NCBI GenBank assembly: GCA_022605405.1 | Contig: JABYQQ010000008.1 | Coordinates: 1,922,001 to 1,986,000, forward strand | DNA length: 64,000 nucleotides | Source: Earliella scabrosa | Taxonomy: Eukaryota > Basidiomycota > Agaricomycetes > Polyporales > Polyporaceae | Reading direction: 5' to 3' | Shown here: positions 1-11,602 of the stretch, piece after piece | Numbering within the stretch: position 1 is the stretch's first letter | Layout: each line of letters opens with the position of its first letter | Position numbers and translations under genes: made by a program | The notes under the pieces: generated by a model | What the model was told of the DNA's origin: nothing | The model's database searches: none | What the model saw: only the letters and a program-made list of their open reading frames with translations

Positions 1-1117
1 TCATCGCGTAGTCTGCACGTGGTAATCAGTGAGATGGCATCACCCCCGGCGCAGGAAGGAAGTCATACTTTGCATTGCGTGGACTGTATATATACGGCGA
101 TCAGGTGGTGACAGCGTAGTGGGAGAGAAAGAACGTACATTGATAGGCCCAGCAGGAGCTCATGCCGATGTAGCGGACGTAGCCTGCCTGAACGACATCA
201 TGAAGGGCTTGCATCTGGAGGAGACCGAGTCGTAAGCTGGTTATTCACGCCGGGCAGATAGCTATCAAGACCGTACCGTCTCCTCGATGGGGGTATCCGG
301 GTCGAAACGGTGACCTATAACCGATAGAACGGATCAATACGTCAACTCTGATAATGCGGAGAAGATGGGATTTCGTACATTGCAGAAGATCGATGTAGTC
401 GACCTGAAGACGTTTGAGGCTGGCCTTCACAGAGTCGAAGATGTGCTACGTATATCAAACGACAAGGTCAGGCCATGTGAAAGGCATCGGCGCATGCCCA
501 ATGAATCTCACCTTGCGGTTTAGACCCTTTTGGTTGATGATCCCGAGCTCTTCAGCCGTCTTGCCCATTGTCCACAAGTTGGACCCATAGTCCTTGAGCA
601 CCGGGCTGTACAACTGCAGCAGGAATCGCATGAAACATGGAGGGGCGACTGGAGAGCATGATGACCGACCTTCGTCATGATGACGAGCTCCTCTCGAGGG
701 AGCTCCAACTTCTTGATGGCGTTTCCGAGCACGATCTCGGAGAGCCCGTTTGAGTAAACCTATCACCATACATCAGCGATCCGTCTCTCTCCTCGAAACA
801 GACGCTCTCACATTCGCAGTGTCGAAGCTCTGGATGCCGTTCTCGTATCTAGGAGATTTCGCTCAGCATCTGAATCGTAGCCGGATGCCAGACGGCAACC
901 ACTTACGCGAACTTGATGTGCTTGATCGCCTCCTCCTCAGGCAAAACCCAGCTCTGCCACTCGGGCGAGCCGTACGACATGCATCCAAGGATGATCTTCG
1001 ACACCTTCAATCCCGAGTTCCCCAGACGTACTGCGGGAGGCACATGTCAACATCTGGCACAGCGCTCGCTGCTGAAAGAGCGCGTTCAGACCGACCATAC
1101 TGCATCTTTGGCGCCAT
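1..1117 (-). CDS. Aldo-keto reductase, aryl-alcohol dehydrogenase type (copy A, 3' end outside window)
   Basis: Probable NADPH-dependent reductase of aromatic aldehydes, cytosolic. I read exon 1 as MAPKMQYG starting at 1117. Next come exons with RLGNSGLKVSKIILG (about 1035-905), the FDTANVYSNG segment holding the catalytic Asp and Tyr, LPREELVIMTKV holding the catalytic Lys (about 765-670), DYIDLLQ followed across an intron by CHRFD holding the catalytic His, and a VRYIGMSSC-type block (about 210-130). That gives the full AKR tetrad. The last readable codons (DYA) lie at about 20-10 and the NADPH-binding C-terminus is off the window. The exon 1 donor (GTCGGT) is weak. It is the most distal of four tandem copies, and a TATTTATA box lies about 95 bp upstream. 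Family is certain; substrate is inferred only from similarity to fungal AAD enzymes. Confidence 0.85.
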
Positions 1118-2397
1118 TGTAGTGTCTGATACTGCGATATTTCGTGACGTACGGCCTAAGAGGGTCTTGAGGACAGTCAGGAGGCGGTCGTGGGTGAGGG
1201 AGAGGAGAACGCTCTATAAATACGCTGCACTAATGGGCAGCGCCTGGGACCGGAGGCGCACCTGAGCGGCACAGATTGACAGGGCGCTGCTGACTACGCG
1301 GCATGAACGACTATAGATATCCCACGTCAGTCTAGGTTCAGTGTATGTGGAATCCCGATCGGTAACTCACTATAAATGTTAAGTCGCTCGACGAGATCTG
1401 TCGTTGCTCCTTCGGATCGTCTCAACCACCAGGCTCCTAGTGGAAGAGGTGGCGTGCAGCGCTGGATGCTAGCCCAGGCGATCTTTCAGCTGGTTTTCGT
1501 GCTCCGCGCTGGTATCGCAAAGGACGAGATCCCGCCTCATCTGCGCGAACATATGACAGTTCATGGGAAACGCACCGAGCGTATACAGGGCGCTGAATGG
1601 GCGCGGGAAATTGGGAATATCGTTCGGAACCCCGCATTGCCACGGCCCATGAGCGAGCCTGGCGCGTGCGCTCATGGGTGACGTAGTCTGCCGGCATATT
1701 CGCCGGTCGGGATACACAGTCGCTTGAGATGCTTATCCGGACGAAGAGGTCTATATGAGGTCGGTTATACCCGTCAGCGTCAACTGGAATGCGACTAAGC
1801 ATTGAACGAAGTACTCACCCAAGCAACAAGTTCGTCCGACAACTGATTTGCGAGCATGCCTGGTTTTTGTAATTTTTGATGGCTCGGTCGATCGTTCTAG
1901 GTGAAGAGTTGTATGAAGATACTCAGGCGAGTTTCACCTATCCGCACGCGTGGAGTGCGCTGACGGGGAGCGCGTAGGCAGGCCACGAGCGTAAAGAGAA
2001 TTGTAAAGGAGAGGTCAATCGCCTCCAACATATCGCAATCTCGATGAAGCTCCTGCAGAACGCACAATGGCCAGTTAGGGAACGCTGGAGTATGCACGGA
2101 CCCTCACATCTTCACGTCCTATTCCTGTCGAGAGGGTGAGAACACGGATTGAAATCGCGTAACGATGGACTCACAAGTGGGGCTCTTCCGGACATTCGAG
2201 TGGGTATGGCGCTCACCATACCCATCACCCCCGAGTCTATTGAATTGTCGCGTTTGAAGTAGCGCATTGGAAATCGAGGGAACAGAACGGAGATGTACGG
2301 GTGACGTGCGTTCCCCTAAAGCCAGTCGCTTGCATAACGAAACACGATATCATACACATCACCTTCTCGGACTTCTCTTCTCCCGTCCTAAACCTCC
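1118..2397. other. Intergenic spacer between reductase copies A and B
   Basis: The TATA-like sequence of copy A lies near 1211-1220. Open frames at 1376-1802 on both strands overlap each other, lack recognisable motifs and have no spliced continuation. I see no further gene. Confidence 0.5.
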
Positions 2398-4109
2398 TCA
2401 GACATGCCCCGAGACAGGGAGAGGCCTGTACTCCTCCTCCAAGTACTTGATGTCGTCCTCCGTCAACTTCACCTCGAGCGCGCCGAGCAGATCCTCGAGG
2501 TTCGCCAGGCTCGTCGTGCCCACGATCGGTGCGGTGACGCCCGGCTTCGAGAGGATCCACGCGAGAGCGATCTGCGCCATGCTCGCACTCTTGCGCTTCG
2601 AGAGCTCCTCGATGCTATGATTAAACGTGCTTCACGTTAGCAAGCATGACTGCAACCTTCAACGGGCAGTGGACGTACCGGGACCTGATTGCTGGTACGA
2701 CGTCGTTCTCATAGCGAGACAGCATCCTGATACGTACGAGCAGCGTCAACGCAGGATGGGAGACACAGACCAGACGAAACGCACCTGTCAGATTTGCCTC
2801 GAGTAGTGTCTTGGCCAACCGGGCGCGTGAGGAGTCCACGGCCGAGCGGAGACCAAGGGATAGACCCAACACCGAACATCTGGACCTTCGAGTCAGTCGA
2901 CAAGAAGAGGACGATCCGGTTCGGCTTGCGCACCTTCAGTGTGGGGAACATCTCACGCTCCTCCTCACGGTAGACGAGGCTGTAGTGGTTCTGCATCGAT
3001 ATGAACGGCGTAAGTTTGTTGTTGATGGCGTAGTCTGCGCGTACGTCAGGACTCCGGCACGTCAGTTTGAGGCGCATCTATGCAGGTACATACTTTGCAT
3101 TTGGTGGACTAGGCGATATCAACGTCGAATCAGCTCTTGGATGCGATACGAGTTTGGGTTGCGCTTACACTGATAGGCGTGGCACGAGCTCATCCCGATG
3201 TAGCGCACATAACCGGCTTGCACGACATCGTGAAGAGCTTGCATCTGTTATTGCTGAGCGAATGCCGGTTCTGATGCGTCAATGAGACGTACCGTCTCTT
3301 CTATAGGCGTGGTGTAGTCGAACCGGTGGCCTACGCGAGTAGTACTCGATCGTCAGGACAAGCATAGCAGAGGCAGGTGAAAGCTCACATTGCAAGAGGT
3401 CAATGTAGTCGAGCTGGAGACGCTTCAGGCTTGCTTTGACAGAGTCGAAGATGTGCTGCAGCCATGACCCGATCAGCAGCCGCGCATCCGCGACGAACGC
3501 AGATTCTCACCTTCCGATTGAGCCCATGCTGGTTGATGATACCCACGTCTTCCGGGTTCGGGGGAACGGGAACGCTGGGATCTTTCGAAACAGCAAAATA
3601 CACCTAGACGATCGTACGTTTGCGCCTGCACCGCTGTACTACCAGTAGGCGGACGCACCTTGGTCAAGATGACAAGCTCCTCGCGAGGCAGGTTAAGCTC
3701 CTTGATGGCCTTTCCCAGAATCACCTCCGACTGTCCATGCGAGTACACCTATATGCAGTACGCGTGAGCGTTTGGGGTTGTTGACTTTGGGAGGTGGGTG
3801 TATGCGCACGTTCGCGGTGTCAAATGTCGTAATGCCGTGATCGTACCTATATCGCGGTCCATTAAAATGCAATGCGGCAACATGAGAGCGGGGAAACGTA
3901 CGCGAATTTGATGTGCTTGATAGCCTCTTCCTCGGGAAGCACCCATTGTTGCCAGCGAGGATCGCCGTACGACATGCACCCGAGGATAATCTTCGACACC
4001 TTGAGTCCAGAGTTGCCCAGACGGACTGTCTCGGGTGCTCAGCGCGGACAGACGAGGCGATAACGCGAAGCGCACCATAGGACATCGCCTTCGTGCTGGT
4101 GGCGGCCAT
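2398..4109 (-). CDS. Aldo-keto reductase, aryl-alcohol dehydrogenase type (copy B)
   Basis: Complete member of the tandem array, about 340 residues in some eleven exons. It starts MAATSTKAMSYG at 4109, then VRLGNSGLKVSKIILG, GITTFDTANVYSHG (catalytic Asp and Tyr), LPREELVILTKV (Lys), DYIDLLQ plus CHRFD (His), VRYIGMSSC and LTPFISMQNHYSLVYREEE. MAQIALAWILSKPGVTAPIV follows, and the gene ends VSGHV at 2398. GTTSLANLEDLLG is the NADP-pyrophosphate binding segment near the C-terminus. Two structural differences from copies C and D are visible. An extra intron (GTGCGC...GGTCCAG) splits TLK from MFGVGSIPW. The final intron after LEDLLG is missing, so the last exon reads through. A TACATAAGG box lies about 60 bp upstream. 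Predicted role: reduction of benzaldehyde-type compounds, as in lignin-derived aromatic metabolism. Confidence 0.9.
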
Positions 4110-4690
4110 TGTCGTCAAGTGCGAATGAACGGAGGACGGGAGGAGGGTCTCACGCGCGTCGCGCCCCCTTATGTAGTTCGTTTGAGAAGGTCCAAGAATA
4201 GACCAAGCTGAACTTATCTCACCTCCGAACGGATATCTTAGTCAATCATCATGTGGGCCCCCTCTCTTGCACCTCGTAATCTCCTTCCATGTGCGATCGG
4301 GTAACTCGACACTGGCACTCCGTCCTGAGCTTGAGGAAGGGACGCTCCGTACGTCGCGGCATCGATGGAGACGATTCGAGGAGATTGGTCGCAATAGAAA
4401 GGTGGTGGCGGCACATAGAGTAGATATGAGCATGTCCATAGTGTGTCGCGGTCGAGAACGAGGGCAATTGGTTGACAGTAGGTACGAGAATGACGTTAAC
4501 GCCCGCTCCGGGCGCCCGGAGTCGCGGACCGAAGGCCGGGACTCGGGAGCGCTCATGCAAGGATCCATCATAGGCAGCCAGTGACTTGGTACATAGTTCT
4601 ACAACATATCGCGAGTCCGTTGTGCATGTGGGTCAGCAGTGGTCGTGCGCGCGGGTGTGCATGGCGCGTGAATGAAGTAGATGTTCTCAT
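4110..4690. other. Intergenic spacer between reductase copies B and C
   Basis: Holds the promoter side of copy B, including a TATA-like sequence near 4166-4176. The overlapping open frames at 4242-4584 on both strands show no domain motif. I see nothing else. Confidence 0.5.
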
Positions 4691-6432
4691 TCAGGAGTGG
4701 CCGATGACGGCCATGGGCTTGTAAGGCTCTTCGAGGTATCTGATCTCGTCCTCGGATAGCTGGACATCCAGTCCACCTATGACCAAACTGCTTAGCTTTG
4801 TCGTAAGCGCGGAACTCTGTGGATTGGAAGGTACCTAAGATATCTTCAAGGTTGGACAGGTTTGTCGTGCCGACGATAGGAGCGGTGACTTCCGGTTTCG
4901 AGAGGAGCCACGCGATAGATACCTGAGCCATGCTCACGCCTTTGCGCTTCGCGATCTCCTCGACTCTACAGTCATCAGTCACAGTCAGCTCGTTCTAGTA
5001 TACATTAATATAAGCCGCACTAACCGAGATACGATAGCAGGCGTAGTCTCGTTCTTGTAAGCCCCGATGAACTTAGTATCGGAAGCGGCATGAGTGACAA
5101 TAACTCAGCCATGAGCGCGGAGAGCGTGAACTAACCAGTCAGAGTTGCCTCTCTTGGACTGTGCATCGACGGGCCTCGTAAGTAGTCCTCGGGCAAGCGG
5201 GGACCACGGGATGGAGCCGACGCCAAATAGCTTGAGCGTAGGGTACATCTCCCGTTCCTCCTCCCTGTACACCAGATTGTAGTGGTTTTGCATCGAGATG
5301 AACGGCGTCAAGTTGTGGCTAATCGCGTAGTCTGTCGGTGAGTAGCATGATTAGTATGCAACCCGACAGGAGCGCATTGAGCTTACTCTGCATCTGGTGG
5401 ACTGGCGCGACGTATGATCGTCAGTAAGACGTGCTCGACAAGGAAATTGAAGACGTACACTGATAGGCGTGGCAGGAACTCATGCCGATATATCGGACGT
5501 ACCCCGCCTTCACTATGTCATGAAGGGCTTGCATCTATAACGCCGATTCAACCATATCTCACGCGACAGATCCTGCACATAACTTACAGTCTCTTCAATC
5601 GGCGTGGTGTAGTCGAACCGGTGACCTATCAGTATGACCGTCAGACGCAACAGAAGACGACTCTGAGGAACGCTTGACGTACACTGTAGGAGGTCGATGT
5701 AATCAAGCTGGAGCCGCTTCAAACTCGCCTTGACAGAGTCGAAGATGTGCTGACAGACTCATGGGTAAGTACATAGCAAGGACACCTCGGAGGAGGGACG
5801 AGCGCACCTTTCGGTTGAGACCAATCTGGTTGATGATCCCAACCTCCTCTGGCTCCTTTCCCAGCGCGCCCAAGTTGAGCGTCGGGTCACTCGGAGCGGG
5901 GAGGCCTAGCTACATGAGTACGGGCAGATTAGTACACGCGCACCTCCGAAGATCGACGATTCTCTACCTTGGTCATGATCACAAGCTCTTCGCGCGGCAG
6001 GTTGAGCTGCTTGATGGCCTTGCCAAGGATGGTCTCCGAGACCCCGTTCGAATACGCCTATACAGAGGGTCAGAAGCAATCCCCCCCGGTGGGCATCCGA
6101 CGCACATCGGCAGTGTCGAAAGTTTGGATCCCTCTCTCATAGCTAAGACAAGAAAGCAGTTCAGTACCATGCAGCTCCCGTGATAGAGGCGTAGAACTCA
6201 CGCATATTTGATGTGCTTGATTGCCTCCTCTTCTTCGAGGACCCACTTCTGCCACGACGAGTTCCCGTACTGCATCGTTCCCAGGATGATCCTTGAGACC
6301 TTCAGGCCCGACGACCCGAGGCGAACTTCCCACACAATCCGATGTAAGCATAGCGCGGCCCAAGCAAGGTGGCAGAAAACCGCATATAGCGACCGTCTTA
6401 CCATATGGCATCTTCTGCTTCTGTGTAGACAT
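4691..6432 (-). CDS. Aldo-keto reductase, aryl-alcohol dehydrogenase type (copy C)
   Basis: Complete tandem paralogue. It starts MSTQKQKMPYG at 6432, then VRLGSSGLKVSRIILGTMQY, GIQTFDTADV with the catalytic Asp, LPREELVIMTKV with Lys, DYIDLLQ before the His exon, ISMQNHYNLVYREEE, LFGVGSIPWSPLARGLLTRP, MAQVSIAWLLSKPEVTAPIV and NLSNLEDILG. After an intron the last exon reads LDVQLSEDEIRYLEEPYKP and ends at a TGA at 4691-4693. The exon pattern matches copy D more closely than copy B. The tetrad and the cofactor-binding segment are intact, so the enzyme should be active on aldehydes with NADPH. A possible TATATC-type box lies about 80 bp upstream. Splice junctions were placed by alignment with the other copies. 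Confidence 0.9.
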
Positions 6433-6924
6433 TCTGTTCACTTGCTAACTTCAATGGCGTGCGGAAGGGCGGGTGAATGAATCTGCAGAACGCAAGGAAA
6501 AGTGAGAGCGAAGATCATATATCAAGGTTAACCCACTACCAGTCCGAGAACGATGACTAAGCGCGCAGGGCAATCTACTGCATCAGGGCATGGTGGTGGT
6601 AGCGACGTCGCCAAGATGCTCTTGTCCTGGTGAACGAGTCAGAAGGCCTCTATCGGGCCCGCGCAAAGGAGGAGTCACGAAATATCTGAGCTCTATCGTT
6701 CCTGGTAGCCTGAAGAACGTCATATATAGACGACGTTACAGCTTCGAGGATCAAGCCATACGCCGTAGTAAGGGCACTCGGACAGAGTATGTGAGCTGCA
6801 TACCAGGTTCCGTATTCGATAGGCCTCAACTCGGCCACTGGCAAGCTGAACCGTCAAGCACGACTCGGACTCAGCCCGTGGTATTCCATTCTAAGGGTCG
6901 ACAACCCTCTTGAATACGAGTTAC
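6433..6924. other. Intergenic spacer between reductase copies C and D
   Basis: Promoter side of copy C and 3' flank of copy D. The open frames at 6590-6913 overlap on opposite strands and carry no motif. No separate gene is seen. Confidence 0.5.
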
Positions 6925-8659
6925 TCAGACATGACCAAAAACGGCCACAGGCTGGTACGGCTCTTCCAGATACTTGATCTCGTCCTCGGACAGCTGAACG
7001 TCCAAACCACCTACACCGCTGTTGAGCACGACATTCGCCCAAAAAGACCCTGGAGAGACGGTTACCTAGGATGTCTTCCAGGTTGGACAGGCTCGTCGTG
7101 CCGACGATAGGCGCAGTGACGCCGGGCTTGGAGAGGACCCACGCGATAGCGATTTGCGCCATGCTCACTCCTTTGCGCTTCGCGAGCTCTTCGACGCTGT
7201 CAAGAGGAGCACCGATACGAGTCAGCTAGATTGTCAAGCAGCGACTTCTGCAGTCAACGGCGCGACGTACCGGGACACGATAGTCGCCGTAGATTCATTC
7301 TTGTACCGTCCGATTATCCTGTATGTAGTCATGGTGAGATTGAGAGGCACGATACGAGGATCATCAGGAGCTCACCAGTCGGTATTGCCTCTCTTCGACT
7401 CCACATCGAGCGGCCTGGTGAGAAGTCCACGCGCGAGGGGCGACCACGGGATGGAGCCGACTCCGAACAGCTTCAGGGTGGGGAACATCTCCCGCTCCTC
7501 CTCGCGGTACACAAGGCTGTAGTGGTTCTGCATGGAGATAAACGGAGTCAAGTTGTGAGTGATTGCGTAGTCTGTGGTGTGATATAATTAGCCGTTCTTC
7601 ACCACCAGACAGGTTGGCAGTGGGCGTACTTTGCATCTGGTGGACTACAGGGGATTACGACGGTCAGTGACACGGGCTGCACCCACGTGATATGGAGACA
7701 TACACTGATAGGCGTGGCAGGAGCTCATGCCGATGTATCGAACATACCCTGCCTTGACGACGTCGTGAAGGGCTTGCATCTGCTATGTCATGAGGACGTG
7801 TCCCAAGAGATACTTGACGCATGACTTACCGTCTCTTCAATTGGCGTGGTATAGTCGAAGCGGTGACCTACGAGGAATGTCAGACGAGCGAAAGCTATCA
7901 CTAAGTTCTGACATACACTGGAGTAGATCGATGTAGTCGACCTGGAGCCGCTTCAAACTGGCCTTCACCGAGTCGAAAATATGCTATCGAGCGACGAGGT
8001 CACCATGTAGTACCGTCTGCACATGATAGTTGACCGCACCTTCCGATTGAGGCCATGTTGGTTGATGATGCCAACCTCTTCCGGCTTCTTTCCCAGCACG
8101 ATCAGGTTGACGGAGGGATCTTCCGGAACGGGGCTGAAAAGCTACGTGCAACGCCGTAGAGTGAGTATATGCGCATTCTCTGTGCAGCTGATCACTGTTC
8201 AGATAAGTACCTTCGTCATGATGACGAGCTCTTCGCGCGGTAGGTTGAGCTGCTTAATCGCCTTGCCGAGAACGACCTCCGACAGCCCGTTGGAGTACAC
8301 CTATCTAGCGGTCAACAGCCGTACCATATGACGATCGGCAGCTCACCCACATTTGCCGTGTCAAACGTCTGGATCCCATGCTCGTAGCTACACAAAGAGC
8401 CAATGAGCAAGCTGAAGCGTGCGTCCGATAGGAATACGTACGCGTATTTGATGTGTTTGATACCTTCCTCTTCCCCAAGGACCCACGGCTGCCACAAGGG
8501 GCTCCCGTATTGCATCGTTCCCAGAATGATTTTCGACACCTTCAGGCCCGACGACCCGAGGCGCACTGTCGTGCATAGTTAGTTTGAGCTCCTAGCACGA
8601 CCGAGTCGAGTCAGGTCATGCGAAATGTCCGTACCGTACTGCATCTTCTTTGCTGACAT
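6925..8659 (-). CDS. Aldo-keto reductase, aryl-alcohol dehydrogenase type (copy D)
   Basis: Complete tandem paralogue and first of the array in reading direction. The first exon is MSAKKMQYG at 8659, then VRLGSSGLKVSKIILGTMQY, GIQTFDTANV plus YSNGLSE (Asp, Tyr), LPREELVIMTKV (Lys), DYIDLLQ then HRFDYTTPIEET (His), and a YVRYIGMSSC block near 7740. LTPFISMQNHYSLVYREEE, LFGVGSIPWSPLARGLLTRP, MAQIAIAWVLSKPGVTAPIV and SLSNLEDILG follow, and a last exon LDVQLSEDEIKYLEEPYQP ends at TGA 6925-6927. A TATAAG box sits about 60 bp upstream near 8719-8727. All four AKR catalytic residues are visible. The product is expected to be cytosolic, about 340 residues and NADPH-dependent. Confidence 0.9.
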
Positions 8660-9450
8660 ATCGATATCGATGTATGGGGAGTGTGAACCAGTTGAAAAGG
8701 CGGTGAGAGCGAGACGGGCCTTATAAGCATAACCGGTTTGGGCGCTTGATTTGAGTTAGAGTAAGTAAGTAGAGAGACTCCGAACGGGGAAGCGATTGTC
8801 GCGTCGACGCAATAGCTGACTAATAGTACCTAGTAATTCGGTCCGTTGAGAGCAACCCGTGAGAGACGTATAGTAGCTAGAGTCACTAGCCAGTTGTTGA
8901 GCTTTACGCCACCTTCGTCTCCCGATCGGACATACCCTATAACTTGTCAGCTACAATTGTTTTGAGTTCGGTACCCACCTCCGAGTCCGAGGACACTCTA
9001 CTTTTCTTCATAAGAGCCGTGACTAGCGACTTCCAACGACTCGTTGGACGTCCTGCCAGTGGTCCGACCACTCAGGCTGGCAGTCGGACGTCCATGCTAC
9101 TAGTACTGTCCGAGTCCGCACTGAACGAAAATGGATTGATCGTAGATGGACGCAATCAGAACGTGCCAGAAGGAAGAATCGTACTTAACAGGCTTGCATG
9201 GAAACGAATATGGAGGGACAGATCAAAGTCGTGAACGTCAAGGTGCCAGACGCCTCAGCCGTATGGTTACGTAAGACCGCATGGCGGTCGGTTCGACTCT
9301 CGAGCCCGTCATTTTGCCAGTCGATAAAGTGCGGCATCACTGTCCAGTGAGCAGGATCTAAAGATACACAGAGAGTGCTGTTAAATTCAGACATCCCATA
9401 CCACGAGACATTACTTACGAAACATCTGGCATGAACAACAGCTTTCGCCT
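8660..9450. other. Intergenic region with an imperfect inverted repeat
   Basis: Contains the copy D promoter with its TATAAG box. An imperfect inverted repeat built on GGACGTCC (arms about 9045-9059 and 9077-9094) is present. The open frame at 8944-9234 has no recognisable motif. I see no gene. Confidence 0.5.
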
Positions 9451-10907
9451 TCAATCCAGCATCAATGGCGAAGTCCGCTGCCACTGCCCATCCGGCCTCT
9501 TCTCCCAGTCGTATTCGTCCATGAAGGAGACGCGGCGCAAGGCCGAGCTGTGCGTCTCGTACTCCGCAAGGAGCTTTTTCTGAAGGTCGACATCCGCGCT
9601 GATGTTTACCTCAGCTTCGGGGGTGAAAGCCAGCGACTTGACGGTGAGCAAGAGGTTTCGCAACTTCGGTGCGTACGCGAGGACTTCCCTTCCCAAGGCG
9701 CTGATCTCGCCCTGTCGAGAGCAGCCTCAGCCATGTAATGATTCAGGCGATACCGCAAGACACAAAGGGTTTGTCGGCCACGCACCTTTGACGGAGGGGT
9801 ACCAGTATAGTCCCACCGCACGGCCAACTGCAAGGTTTCCATGTCTGTGTTGGCCTGCACAAGCTGTCTCAGCTCCGCAAGATGTAAACCATCATCCCAG
9901 AGCCGGAGGTCTTTGATAGGCACGCTGGAGCATGCAAGAAGGGAGAAGGCGTGCCAGTGTTGCAGACTCGACGCTCCCCATCGGCCGGGGTCGACGTCTA
10001 TCGGCGTTCGTTTGTCCCATCTACAAGTGCTATAGGTATGAATGGGTCTTCGAGCATCGTGAGACAAGACGTAGTTGAGGAGATCGGGAGGGCATGTCAG
10101 CACCACGACAGTGGGCCATGTGCGAGAAGGAAGTGCTGCTTGTATGGCATTCAACTCCCAGACATCCTCGGCTATTGAAAGCTGACGGAGGCGTGGAAGA
10201 GTGCGAAACGGGGTCCTCTGCGACACGTCAAGAAGGAGACTACTTTTGATGGACAGATGTTCCAGGAAGGGAAAGCTCGTGTCTAGGTCCCAACACAGGT
10301 TTGCCACCTTCAACGTGTCAAGGTAGACGTAACGAAGAGACGTTGCGCTCTGGTAGATCGCCGTCTTGATCAGCTCGGATGCGGCTGGGGGAATAACATG
10401 CATTTCGATCAAGACGAACTGTCTGAGACTAAAGCAGAGTGAGGTTTGTGTGGTCGCGTCTGAGTTCCGTATCGAGGTTCGGTGTTCATGTAGTTCGACG
10501 GACTCCAAGGATTCATGGGGAGTGGCGAGAATTGCTTCTAAATGGATCCACAAGGAACGGAAGAGACGCACACTTCTAACATTGACCATCTTCAAACTCT
10601 CCGCCAAGGCAGCCTGACCCTCGGTAGATCGAAACCACTCGGATCCGCGGATGGCATCTCCTCCGTCAAAATGTCGAACCATACAAGGAAGATCGTGGGG
10701 GATCGGAGACTGGGTATTAGGCGAGGCATTCAGAGTGTTCACCAGGAGCGCGGCCGTCAGAGGGCTACGCAGCACAAGTGTATGGTAGAGGATCGGGGTT
10801 TCGATCTCGTTGAGATACTTGTTTGCTAAGACTATGGCGGAAAGGTCCTCTGTGCGGAGGAAACCGCCGACGGCCCTCCACACATCCACAGGGAGATCGG
10901 GAGTCAT
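9451..10907 (-). CDS. F-box protein with C-terminal helical/LRR-like region
   Basis: Predicted substrate receptor of an SCF ubiquitin ligase. The F-box is at the N-terminus: LPVDVWRAVGGFLRTEDLSA followed by IVLANKYLNEIETP. I chose the ATG at 10907 because the F-box follows directly; an in-frame ATG at 10994 would add 29 residues of ordinary composition. Exon 1 runs to 9786, a 74-nt GT-AG intron spans 9785-9712, and exon 2 runs from GEISALGREVLAYAPKL to the TGA at 9451, giving about 460 residues. The C-terminal exon (LLAEYETHSSALRRVSF and YDWEKRPDG) is clearly homologous to the C-terminus of the F-box gene at 48282-49810, so the two are paralogues. Substrate unknown. Confidence 0.8.
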
Positions 10908-11602
10908 TGTGTGACTAGAAAGAGTATGAGAGCACCGGGATTGATGCACCGATTGTGGAACAGTTGGCGATGCGTGAAAGTTTACGCGCTTCACGGACTG
11001 CCCCGGGCCCGTCAGTCACAAAGAGAGATATGTATAAGGAACGACCGGACATACCTCGGAAACGAGGTGGCTTGTTATGAGTGTACTCAGAAACGAACGA
11101 CAATGAGGCTAATAGCCAGAGAATTGAGAGTCAGACCAGGGGGACGAATGAAGGACTGCGGGATGGTGGATAAGCGCGCCACTCATACCGACCGGCGAGC
11201 GCCCCTGCGAAGTGGCACTGAGCATGACCCACTGAGACGTCGACATCCATCTGCTTCTCGAGTTCCAGCGAACAGAACATCCAGAAAATATTATCCTTGT
11301 CCACATATTCCAAGGCTCGAGGTGGCTTGGCCGTCCATCTCAATGATTATTGATGCAACTCGCTCACTCAGGCGGGTCCACGGGATGTCTGACGAGGAAA
11401 TACAAAGCATTCAGCTATATCTCATTGGCCTCAACCACTCGGTCCACATGAGTACAGGGATAATGGTTCGGCTACCCCGCACCACATCCGTACGCTTCCT
11501 ATATCCTAGTACAACGCGTACTGACTCTCAAGAGTCCTGGCATGGCAGTCAATGTCTACGTGACCCCAGCTTGGCATCGATCCTCTGAGACTCTCGGAGA
11601 CC
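10908..11602. other. Divergent intergenic region between two F-box genes
   Basis: Shared upstream region of the minus-strand F-box gene and the plus-strand F-box gene at 11603. The plus-strand open frame at 10911-11588 has no recognisable motif and overlaps minus-strand frames. I treat it as non-coding. Confidence 0.45.

Noticed and set aside
10911..11588. 225-codon plus-strand open frame
   Set aside because: Arg/Thr/Ser-rich with no motif, lies in the divergent promoter of two F-box genes and overlaps opposite-strand frames.
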